64,000 nt of DNA from Arctopsyche grandis (taxonomy: Eukaryota > Arthropoda > Insecta > Trichoptera > Hydropsychidae): the NCBI RefSeq assembly GCF_051622035.1, contig NC_135358.1, forward strand, positions 19,254,501 through 19,318,500, given 5' to 3'. The notes beneath the pieces are model-generated. The model was not told the origin of the DNA. It did no database searches and saw only the letters and a program-made list of their open reading frames with translations. Shown in pieces: positions 13,320 to 23,562 of the stretch (position 1 is the first letter of the stretch; every line of letters starts with the position of its first letter). The position numbers were made by a program, and so were the translations under genes.

Positions 13320-14497
13320 TATGTATGTGTTGTATTAATGTTTTATCATTCGCATAGTGCATTAGTAATTTTGTTATTTGGCTCTCATGTAAAAGATTAA
13401 ATTACAACATATATATTTATTCGACTGCACGCCTTTAACTTTTGTTTTGTTTGTATAACGATTATTTAAAATTTTGGACAAACGTTTTCATAAATAATTC
13501 GTTAAAGGTTTAATTAAAAAATGAGCCGTATATGTAAAGTCTAATTCAAAATTAAAAAGCAAAGGACGAAAGACTTTTTAATTGGACATTATATAAATGA
13601 GTAAGTATGGAAATCAAAAATCTTATAAAAATTTTATACAATAAAATTTTTAAATGGAAAGTGAATTCTGCTGCTGTTTTTTAAGATGAGAGATTTGATT
13701 GATTTACTATACGTAAAATGTTTAGGTATTTATGTAAGATACACATCGTGTATGTACATATGTATGTAGTATTCCCCAAAGTGAGAGCCAAAGTCAATAT
13801 CAGTCGAAATGTTAAGGTTTAATTTTGACAAAAAGCACTATGTATGTATATACATATGTATGATTGCTAATTTACTATTTGCCTTCGGATAACGTACCTG
13901 TTTAAATGTTGTTTCATTTATAATACATACGAATGTGTGTGTATTCATATGATACACTCAATATTTTAGATACGGCCTGTTTGTTATTGACGTGATTTAT
14001 CGTTGGGGCTTTATGAAATTTTTGCCATAAAAAGTTACCGAGCAAATCGACACCGCGATGAAATGGCTGAATAAAAGATGATTGATAAGGATCGAGGGTT
14101 TTATTTTTTAATAAATACGTACATACATACATATTTATAGAGGTGCCGTTGGGGCATTTGGCACCCGGGAGAATCCTTCTATTGGCAAACCCCCAAACCA
14201 CAAATGAAAAAAAAAATGTAAATGAAATTTTCACAGTACAGTATTTCAATCGAAATTTCCTAAGGTATAAATTTTGAAAAAGAGAAGCCTTAAGAAAACC
14301 TTTTATGAATTTCGTGCGAATTCAATACTTAATGTATGTATAATGTGAGTAAATTTAATCTGGAAAATCCTGATAATTTTTTTTCACATTTTTTTAAATT
14401 GCTTTATTCGTACTATGTATATTATTATATATACAGCTATTTAAAAAAAATACTCATTCAAAAGATCCTAAATTAAAATATTACGATGCATTATAGG

Positions 14498-14896
14498 CAG
14501 AGCCGTAGATAGTGCACGTTGCGCCCGGCGACAAACATGCCACTAGCCCCCCCCCCCTTGATTTTTTAAAACAATTTTGGAATACATCCACCAAGTAAAA
14601 TATCAAAATTACCGCCTTCCTATTTAATTTTATCAATTTTGTCAATATGTCGTAATAGGAAATATTTTCGTCAGCGCAGGGCGAATGTAGCGATCGTCTG
14701 CATTTTAAATAAACATTAATTGTAAAATTTCTTTCCCGATTCAATGTAAAAATTGAACTCTACCAATAAACCTGGCAAATTATAATTCATAGTATAGAAA
14801 ATTACCAAACGCATTTTGGCACCCCTTCAATCTTGCACCTGGAGTCATCTGCCCTCCTCATGCACCCTATGCCCCCCCCCCCCCACTACGGTCTTT
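14498..14896. mobile_element. Non-autonomous hAT-like element
   Basis: Left end CAGAGCCGTAG, right end CTACGG followed by diverged bases. C-tracts lie inside both ends. Flanks ATTATAGG and ATTACAGG look like an 8-base target duplication with one change. No transposase segment recognised. Confidence 0.5.
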
Positions 14897-14904
14897 ATTA
14901 CAGG

Positions 14905-15913
14905 TATAAAATGATTATATTTTTCTTGTTTATAATATGTAACAAAATAAATTTTCAGGAACTGAAACTTTGAGCTACATACATACATACGAGTATGCAT
15001 GTATATATGTATTATATTATATAATACATTGAAATTTTGAATAATTAATTAATATAAAAAAAATTATCGCTTAATATAATTTAAATTTAACGTTTTTATG
15101 CATTTGAATATAGACCTCTAAGTTTTGTTATCTAAACTAATCGCTCTTGAAGAGCAGCTGTCGACCGATTCAATTAGTTATTGCATTTATACATACATGC
15201 GTGTATTTTTTTTAATTTATCCAAATTGTAGAAAACGCGATTCTTAAATGATCGAAAAATTGTAGAAAATACATTTGACCAAATATGCTGTCAATATTAT
15301 TTTTCCGCTTTGAAGATTGGGTGCTTCAGACTGGCTCAGATTATCAGATTTAGTTCTAGTTTGACGTGCAATTGCTGGAAATTTACTGAATGAATTGGAT
15401 TGAACGGTCCATCGCCTAAAAATAGTCGAACGTACATACATATACTACCGAACGAGCTTGTTGGCCTTTCGTGTCGAACTATTTTTGTATATGGCACTCG
15501 AGACGTTTCATGGGTGTTTCGACGCTTCGACCCAACACCCAAACCACCCCTTGTGTCAATATGGCGGGACGATTGATGGACTAGACTGGATCAGACACCG
15601 CGGAAGATTGATTCACCTCGTACAATGTCGAGACTCGCAAAAAAGGAATGTCTTCCATCAATTAAAATCGATTATACGAAACTTTCCGTTTACCTATTTA
15701 TTATTATATAATATATTCTACAGTTTTATACGGGATATTCTTTTGTATAATGCGAATCAAAATTGTCACGAAGCACGCAATCCCTTGACAACCGAAAGTA
15801 TATGTATATGTATAGTATGCATGTGCTTTGTCCCATTAGTGATGTGACACTTTAGCGACAATCGATCGGGCATTGTTTCAATAAATTTTATCGCATTGTC
15901 GGCATAAAATGTA
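14905..15913. other. No supported gene; a 129-codon open frame of doubtful meaning
   Basis: The frame at 15458-15847 (plus) is longer than most chance frames here and its first 60 codons are not AT-biased. It has no recognisable domain, no flanking splice signals that I trust, and ends in low-complexity Tyr/Ile/Cys residues. I do not call it a gene. Confidence 0.45.
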
Positions 15914-16304
15914 CGGGTCTACCTCACGGGCCCGAATTTGAAACGCCCGAAAACGCAAATATCGGAAGGCAAAGATCGAAAATCGAAAGATCTTAAGTCG
16001 AAAGATAAAAAAAGGGTGCATGGTAAACGGTACATACTCACTTAATTTGGGCGAGTAGGTTACAACAGGAACAAGAGGAACAGGCTTTTCCTCCCGTATT
16101 CTGCGCGCGCACATTAATACGGAAGGAAAAGCCTGTTCCTCTTGGTCCTGTTGTATCCTGCTCGCGCAAATTAAGTGAGTATGTACCGTTTACCATGCAC
16201 CCTTTTTTTTTGATCTTTCGACTTAAGATCTTTCGATTTTCGATCTTTGCCTTCCGATATTTGCGTTTTCGGGCGTTTCATATTCGGGCCCGTCACAGAG
16301 ACCG
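15914..16304. mobile_element. Foldback element, copy FB2, with 8-base target duplication
   Basis: 391 bases made of two nearly identical inverted arms. Ends are CGGGTCTACCTCACGG and CCGTCACAGAGACCG. Both sides carry AAAATGTA (15906-15913 and 16305-16312), a perfect 8-base duplication. That duplication size suggests mobilisation by a hAT-type transposase. The outer 30 bases differ from FB1 (GCCCGAATTTGAAACGCCCG in place of GAGACAGAATGTTAAAT), so two end variants share one core. Confidence 0.9.
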
Positions 16305-17769
16305 AAAATGTACATACATATGTCTGATAGAACATTACTAAGAAGTCTCAATGTCAAATTTTAAGAATCTTTTATGGCGAAAATAAGGAAATTTTTGTAC
16401 AATATTTGGGTTCATCAGATATGCATGCTCCTTCCCCCAAGTATTTTAAATAAAGCCAATCCAAAAGACACAAGCAAATCTTTCAAATTTAATTATTCGA
16501 CGTACTTGGAAAAAGTACGTTGAAATGAAGTTGAAATATTCTTAGAATTATTTGTTAGCTAAAATTAAAAAAAAAACTATGGCATCTGTATGTACATATA
16601 TATGTATTTTTAGCGTTGAAACTGTGCCTGTCAGCTAAAGTTGACCTGTTGATTCGATAGTTACTTCTTTTGTTTGAAACGCTCCGTGATCCACAGTCTT
16701 CAAAATTCATGGTCATATGTAAAAGCATTGTTAAGTTTCATATCAATTGCCTTTAATAATTGAAATTTATAGACTGTTGTTAGCCGGTGCTCTAATTGAA
16801 ATAAATGTGACTGTTTAGCAAAAAACTAAAATTAATTTCTAGACGAAAAGTTACATGGGAGTTATTGCGTGACGACTGCAATTTCAAACTAATTATACTT
16901 TGATAACAATTTATCTTATATTGTTAATGTCAATGGGTTCATCTCATGACGCTAGCACGAATCGAACGAAATTACATGTACGTACATACATATGTAAACA
17001 TTAACCTTTTCATAGCAATATTATAATATAGAGCGCGCACATACGTACGTATGTACATATATAGGTATAAAACCATTATAAATGTTTTTATTATATGCGC
17101 CTAAATATGTGAATATGTTTTACATAAATCACCTTTAATAAGGGCATTCGCAAAGTGACAGAATAATTCCGAAAGTGGCAGATATTCGGGCTTGGAAATG
17201 AAAGCGCGAACGCAAAGGGTTAAATCCTTATCAATTCGTGGTAAAGCAACGGTACGAAGGTGGCATTTTTCGACGCAAAAAAACTCGTAAATATTTATAT
17301 ATTCGAAATGAAATTTATGGGCAAAAAATCACGTTGCTCGCATATCGAAAAAATATCGACAGAGAATCAATGAAAAGAGCGTAAGCTAAAGTGGTTTCGG
17401 AAAAATTGTATCGGTTTCAAAAGGGTTAAAAAAGACGCCGTATTCGTGACAGCTTGTATAATGTTATCGATGTAAAGGGATCTCACTAAGTTCGAGTTGA
17501 TTTATAATGAAATGATTGGGTGTATTTAAAATTGTTTCAGATTTTAATTAGCTTATTACACATCCATCTAATCAATTTAATGGAAGAATGTCATGCGAGA
17601 ATTTTATAAGCATACGGAAAATATGTACATATGTATATACCTAATAGAATATAATATATTTAGTATCGATTACAAATGAATTCGAATTAATTTCAAGAAA
17701 TTGTGCAATAATAAGAAAATAAATAAAGTGATCTTAATTAATATTTAAGTTTTAACGAATGATGTTTAC
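16305..17769. other. No gene seen; possible intron of a minus-strand unit
   Basis: No coding segment recognised. The block 17150-17460 is less AT-rich than its surroundings without repeats or long frames. Confidence 0.45.
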
Positions 17770-17879
17770 CTGGTTCTCTGTGAAGGAAAGTTTGTGCGGA
17801 ACTGCGCTCCTCTAAGGTTGGATGTTGACTGTAGTCGATTCTATGCGGTGATCCTATCTCATCTGCCGTTTCACAAGCA
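17770..17879 (-). CDS. Isolated candidate coding exon, gene unknown
   Basis: 110 bases bounded by a plausible 3' splice site (CATATAG) and a good donor (CCAG|GTAAAC). One frame is open for 36 complete codons with balanced, non-repetitive composition (for example ADEIGSPHRIDYSQHPTLEE). Intron phases would be 2 in and 1 out. Splicing phase 1 onto the acceptor at 4520 would not keep the frame of the two-span protein. So if it belongs to that transcript it would be untranslated leader; otherwise it belongs to another gene. I do not recognise the peptide. Confidence 0.4.
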
Positions 17880-19129
17880 CTATATGTCTTATTATGTATT
17901 CAAGTTTAATTAATATTTATCAAAATACGTATGTACTCATTCTAAATAAAATTTATCACAATTTTCTTCGCTTTCAACTAGTACGACTATGAAAACACCG
18001 CGGTGATTATCATCATGAATTGTATACTGAAAAATCAAATTAGAGAAGCTGTGTAAAAAAAAATGGTAAGAAAATATACAAACGCCTCCACCAATTGTTT
18101 CGAATTCTTGGCGAATGAGTATTTAAGTGGTCATATGTGTTGCGAAACGTAATTTTAATTGAAATGTTTCGTACGAGACGACACGCATTTCGCGAAGTGT
18201 GTAATCTAAATGCAAAACATTTGGCACAGTTCGAAATGTTATACCTAATATATTTATAAAGCCATTCAAAAACGTTTCTATACGTCTATTCTCTTGATTT
18301 TTTTTCGATTGACACGTGTGTACGTATGTGTATCATTATCTGAATTAATTTATTACAAATTGTACTTCAGTGCCAGATTTTCAATGTAAATTATGATATG
18401 TTAGCACCCAATTTGTATTTTTACGCTTTTATAAACACGTCATTAACAGGTCGTTATTAATTTTACGATCAATCTCATATTTGCCAGATTGTGCCAAACT
18501 TTTCGGAACGCTATGAAATTTATTATGTAAAAATACACCGAAAAGCTATGGAGATTTTTCGAAACCGCTAATGGAATATGATTTGATTTATGCATTCCAT
18601 TGAGCGAATCGAGTTTCATCTGAGATAATTTCGCGTAGATTGATCTGAGGATGATGCTTTACTTGGTTTTATTATCTTTTTCACGCGCGTTCTAATTTTT
18701 GAACTGACCATTCTTAATGATCCATCTTTCAATAAGTTGGCATGCGAAGCGAAATAAGATATTTCAGCTTCACGTACGCGTGTAAGTACAAAGCAAACTC
18801 TCAAGTGTTGAATGATTAATATTAACACTGAAAATATTGCACAATATTTTATCTAGTATAGAAAAAGCGCACGTGTATAGAGAAGCCGGCATCGAAAGGT
18901 CAAACGTACACAAATCGAAAAAGAAAATCTCAAGGGATTCCTTTGATAAATTTCATCACTAAATTTGAAAAAATCGTTCACAATATGTTTTAGCTCGTTT
19001 TGGACGCAAATGTATGTGCTAGAAGGTTATTATTTGAGGTTTGCAAATTTGATTGAGTTGTGTTTTTTTCTGTGGAAATGATCTCTTTGATCGGTTTGAA
19101 TCGTTTGAGGGAAGTTTTGTGGTTGAACG

Positions 19130-19300
19130 TGTATCGAAACGAAGTGGAGGCGTTGCGGTTCAAACAAAGGGTGGAAAAGTGGGTGGGGATGTGGGAGGAG
19201 GGTGAAAAAGCGACGCTCACCGGCGCCCGGGCGCCGCCTCGACGGGGACTGGCGCCGACACAACACTGGACAGCTGGAGCGCATGCTCACTAAATATACC
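19130..19300 (-). promoter_or_regulatory. CpG-rich block with a splice donor; candidate first exon and promoter of a minus-strand gene
   Basis: A GC- and CpG-rich stretch in AT-rich DNA (GGCGCCCGGGCGCCG near 19220-19235). Read on the minus strand it contains GGGCGCCG|GTGAGC, a strong donor at about 19220, preceded by some 60 GC-rich bases that could be a leader exon. Downstream on the same strand lie the candidate exon at 17770-17879 and, much further, the acceptor at 4520. The link between these is inferred only from strand, splice signals and the absence of another owner. Confidence 0.35.
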
Positions 19301-20011
19301 CATACACCACACCATAAGATACACCGTAATGCAGAGTCGTTCCTATGATACGGCTTCGGGATATGTCGGCCCCGGTACTTGGTAAAATCGGGGAAAAATT
19401 TCAACATACAAATGTACATATGTATATCGGTAAATGTAGAACTACGTGTGCCCTAGTTTGAGATTTATTTTTCACATTTCATTGGAATTAAGAATAGTTT
19501 CATTTATTACGGCGTGCTCCGAAACCTTTTCTCGCTTAGTGCACACCCAAACTCCACTTAGAATTTTGGGAAATATGTTTCTTTTGTATATGTATGTTAC
19601 CGTCAAAATATATTACCAGTTATAACTTCATAACTTGAAAATCATAATCGAGAAAGAATATTACGAAATACAAAAACCTTGTAAACATAGAATGAATTCA
19701 AGACGATAAACGATATATAATAATAATAATTATTATTTTTAGTTGTTTGTGTATATATATGTTTTGTTTTTGTTATGTCTAATTTATTATTTTGTTTCTT
19801 GTCTTTTCTGTTATATTTTTGACCATTGTGGCGCATTAGGAATTCCTGTAATGCTACAACGGTCCAAACTTTAAATAAATAAATAATATATTTTATCTGG
19901 CGTTTTAGATAATTCATATTCGAATGGAAATTAATTAATATATATTAATATATATATGTACATATGTATATGTTTCTACAGGCGAAACAGTGCACGCCAG
20001 ATACATTAGAT

Positions 20012-20127
20012 CGGTCTCCGTGACGAGACAGAATGTTAAATGACAGAAAACGCAAATATCGGAAGGCAAAGATCGAAAATCGAAAGATCTTAAGTCGAAA
20101 GATCAAAAAAAAAAATGGTGCATGGTA
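20012..20127. mobile_element. Foldback element, one arm only (FB3)
   Basis: Begins CGGTCTCCGTGACGAGACAG and follows the left arm of FB1 through GATCTTAAGTCGAAAGATCA and GGTGCATGGTA, then stops. The palindrome centre and second arm are absent. Right after it lies unrelated sequence leading into a small MITE and a LINE fragment. Confidence 0.8.
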
Positions 20128-20183
20128 TGAGTTTAATGGGCCATTATTCGGAGAAGAGTATCTTCAAAAGTCTACATCATCAT

Positions 20184-20316
20184 TAGTCACCGGACCCAGA
20201 AGGTGCCGCGTATTGTTCAAAGGTTGTAAATGCATTGTTTAAGGTTTGCCGAACCTTTTTTACAAAGGATTTACAACAATGGAACAATGGATAGCACTGT
20301 GACTATCCTACCTCTA
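20184..20316. mobile_element. Small hAT-like MITE (TAG ends), copy 1
   Basis: 133 bases starting TAGTCACCGG and ending CCTACCTCTA, flanked by a perfect 8-base duplication ATCATCAT (20176-20183 and 20317-20324). It matches the element at 33506-33607 but has about 31 extra internal bases. It sits in the (ATC)n tail of the LINE fragment next to it. Confidence 0.85.
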
Positions 20317-21074
20317 ATCATCATCATCATCTGCAGCCACTCGCCATTCACTGCTGGATGAAAGCTTCTCCAACACGCTTCCACTCTTCTCTGTGTTGCG
20401 CAACTCTCATCCATCTCACTCCTAATTTCGTCTTCACTGCGGTCTTCCTTTTACTCTTTTGCATTCTCTCTGGTATCATTCTAGAATTTATTTTGTCCAT
20501 TATTCTAGCCACGTGGCCCGCCCATTTTCATTTCAATCTCTTCACTCTATCCACTATATCCACTACCCTTGTCATACTTCTTACTCACGTATTCCGTTTC
20601 CTGTCTTTCTTCATTATGCCAAGCATACAAAGTTTTGAGTGCATTGGACTTTGTGTAGCAACTTGGATTTCAATGTCCAAGTTTCACATCCAAACGTCAT
20701 CACTGGCAAAACACATTGATCGAAGATCTTTTTCTTCAGGCAGAGTGGCATTTTTGATTTAAAAACAACATTCATTCGTCCAAACGCACTCCATCCTAAT
20801 TTCATACGTCTCTTTATTTCTTTTTCTACCTGTCTATTAGTTATCCAAAATATAAATAGCTATCGACTACTTTTACTATTTTATCATCTATTGTCATGCT
20901 ATCAGGCATGCAATAGGTATTGAACATTATTTTGGTCTTATCTACGTTAATTTTTATCCTACTTTCTCTGTCCAGCGGTCTTAGTCTGTATATTTGTTCA
21001 TATATGTATGTGATGCATTCAGGGTTTCTCAAATTAATAATTACTGATTTATTTGATACGTTCGCTACATTCAA
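20317..21074 (-). mobile_element. RTE-like LINE, 3' fragment
   Basis: On the minus strand the sequence encodes a reverse-transcriptase C-terminal segment: a part with KINVDKTKIM and a part with KLGWSAFGRMNVVFKSK, then LCLKKKIFDQCVLPVMTFG and, in another frame, RLKWKWAGHVAR. These are typical of RTE-clade elements of insects. The 3' end is a (ATG)n tail (plus-strand ATCATCATC). Several stops and frame changes separate the pieces, so this is a dead 5'-truncated copy. Confidence 0.8.
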
Positions 21075-21228
21075 ATTTTCTCATCGGAGGGTACGGAAAT
21101 TTGGGATATTTCACGAGAGGGAGCGCTACGTTTCTGGATTTCATGAAAGGGAGCGGCGTTCCCTTGTGCTCACGTCCATTTCAAGCGGTGACACGACGGT
21201 GTTCACCGATAACAGACGGTCTGTGAAA

Positions 21229-21315
21229 GAGATGGCTGCATACGTAATGGCATAGTAAACGAGATCTTGGTGAATAGACGGGGTGACAAAGAGATGGCCG
21301 TATACGTAATGCCTG
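21229..21315 (+). repeat. Short imperfect direct repeat, 60 bases apart
   Basis: AAAGAGATGGCTGCATACGT at 21229 recurs as AAAGAGATGGCCGTATACGT at 21289. The surrounding 21070-21330 block is less AT-rich than its surroundings and may be part of an unidentified repeat. Confidence 0.5.
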
Positions 21316-21460
21316 CGGACCATAAATTAATCAAAAATTTGTTTTTATAATTTTGTAAATTTTTCGGTATCATTTTATAAAAAAAGTTTTTGGTCTGAAA
21401 AGTTTGAGATGCTTTAATACCTAATCATCATTAGAAAAGTCTGATAAAATATTAAACATA

Positions 21461-22283
21461 CATCATCATTTGCAGCCATTCGCCATTCACTACTGGATGA
21501 AAGCCTCTTCAACACAACTCCCACCCATCTCATCCTACACATTTTTATAATTTCATCCACCTACATACATACATATATGTATGTACATATTATGTATATC
21601 TCCACCGTGGCCTTCCTCGCACCCGTTTAAATTATATCGGGTACCATTCAAGCACTTCTTTCATCCATCTATCGTCCGTTCTTCTAGCTACGGCCCAATA
21701 CCATTTCAATATCTTTACCATTTATTTTATATATAACCAGCAGCATGGACTAGTGGTTAGCATATCTAGCTATGGTCAGTGTAGTTATGAGTTCGAGTCA
21801 CACTGGTTGCTGCTGGCGAGACCTTGGTTTGTGACCAGGTCAGTCGTTTCCTATCACGGTTTGCCAATTTTTCTGATTTTCATTGAAATGGCTCCTGTAA
21901 AATTGGCTTTCCTTCCACATGTATCTTGAATTATTATGTTATATCTCGAGGTTTTCTCTCCATAGATGCCTCCTGTGGATGATTCGAATTGTTGTATACA
22001 TTTTTTTGATCGTTTTGTATACGATATTTGCAATGCTTTTTGCTATATTTGGCCATATATAATATGTCATGTATATTTTCGAATTATGTAATAATTTGTA
22101 TTAATATATAATTTGGTGCGTTTCTCGATCTGTATAGTACACTCGTCACATTGGAGCGATCTGTAATGACGAGTATACATAGATTGATTGATTGATAGAA
22201 TAAAATAAAATATAACTACCCCTGTCATACTTCTCATCCAAGTATTCCGTTTTGTATGTCTCCTCATTATGCCAAGCATACCG
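21461..22283 (-). mobile_element. RTE-like LINE 3' fragment interrupted by a SINE
   Basis: The left piece (CATCATCATTTGCAGCCATT and CCATTCACTACTGGATGAAA) and the right piece (22207-22283, with TGTCATACTTCTCATCCAAG and CCTCATTATGCCAAGCATAC) match the LINE at 20317-21074 in order. A SINE at about 21736-22176 separates them. Dead copy. Confidence 0.75.
21736..22176 (+). mobile_element. tRNA-derived SINE, copy 1, inserted in a LINE fragment
   Basis: Starts ACCAGCAGCATGGACTAGTGG. It has an A-box-like TAGTGGTTAGCATA and a B-box-like GAGTTCGAGTCACAC with tRNA spacing, then a tRNA-unrelated body (CCTTGGTTTGTGACCAGGT, GGTTTGCCAATTTTT) and a tail part ATTGGAGCGATCTGTAA. The same body is found in the copy at 25145-25480. 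It is not a functional tRNA gene: no intact acceptor stem is visible. Confidence 0.8.
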
Positions 22284-23562
22284 TGTTCCATAATTATTTG
22301 AATATATTATATATAAATATAATGTCATACGTTGGTTCCATTAAATTCCCATGATATGCTGGAATATCATTACCGGTTTTATCCATTATTTTTCTACTAT
22401 GTGATTGTGTGGTATGAGCGTTATGGAAAATGAAATGACTTGCAATATTGGTAAATAGCATAAGTTTTCTGTAACATCCTCGAGGCTTAATCTAAATTAG
22501 GCATAAGGATGTTTTATTTTATAAATAAATTTTGCGGTGTACTCATCTTACAGGTATCTGCGATTAAAGAGCTGAAATTAGTTTTCAGACAACCAGATTG
22601 CCAATGAACAAAATTATACATCGGATTTGGCGCACGGCCGAAAAAGTTTCTTCTGCACATCATTTTATTGACGGTGCATTGTTTGAAATTGAAATCGTCA
22701 CAGTTAAATAATATAATTTCAATATACCTTAAAAAGCCACGCCTGAGTTTTTTTAAATGCATTATTTTTATAAAAAATATACACACATATGTACATATTT
22801 TATGCTAAAATGCACGACAATAAAATTTCAATTCAATTCAGAAGCCATGTATTTTAACGATCGAACGTGTATATAGGGCATGGTGCAAACTGGGGAACTA
22901 GAAGGGAGTTTATCTCGACTCACCCCATTCCCACCCCACACAGTGTTCACCCAAGCATACTGCGTTCTTTGCAAAAACCAACCTCACGTTTAACAAACAC
23001 ATATACAAATACTTATACAAGTCCATCGTATAAAATTCCGTCACAAAGCTTTTTCTAGTACTTAACACGATCTCTCAATTAGACGTTGTTTTCTCGATTG
23101 TGTCACGACTCGTGCTATTGCGAAAAAAATACATCACGTATTTGTAAATCAATCATATTTTCTTACGAATCAAAAGCACACAAGGTGGATACATATGTTA
23201 TATTTATTGCAAATTGTATGTACATAAAGTTTGGATAAGCTTTTGTATTATAAGAAATCGATGAACGATATCTCTTCATCTTTCTGCGACGTGAACGAAT
23301 GACTTATTTTCATCTCTATTGTCGATTCTTCTCTCTTTTAGAATTTTCAGCGACTTTTTTTGTTTTTTTACTATTTTACTCCTACATCGACTAAACTTTT
23401 TACGGCAATCTGACATTTTTACTGTCAAAATCGACATTAACGTCTCCGTTTCGGTTTGTACGTGGGTGAAAATGGTATATGAGAAGTCCAGTTCGTTCTG
23501 AAAAATAAAGTTGTCCTATAAAAATACGTCATTATATTTGAAGCACATAAATACGAATGCAA
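22284..23562. other. No gene seen; 3' flank of the SLC23 gene
   Basis: AT-rich sequence without a recognised coding segment or repeat. The part near 23.5 kb is presumably 3' untranslated sequence and flank of the minus-strand transporter. Confidence 0.5.

Noticed and set aside
15458-15847. 129-codon open frame on the plus strand
   Set aside because: No motif, no trusted splice sites, low-complexity second half; length is possible by chance in 64 kb.
19030-19419. 129-codon minus-strand frame over the CpG-rich block
   Set aside because: Arg/Pro-rich composition simply reflects local GC content; the splice donor inside suggests leader sequence instead.
21736-21820. Possible tRNA gene (A- and B-box present)
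   Set aside because: No intact cloverleaf acceptor stem; the tRNA-like head continues into a SINE body shared with 25145-25480.
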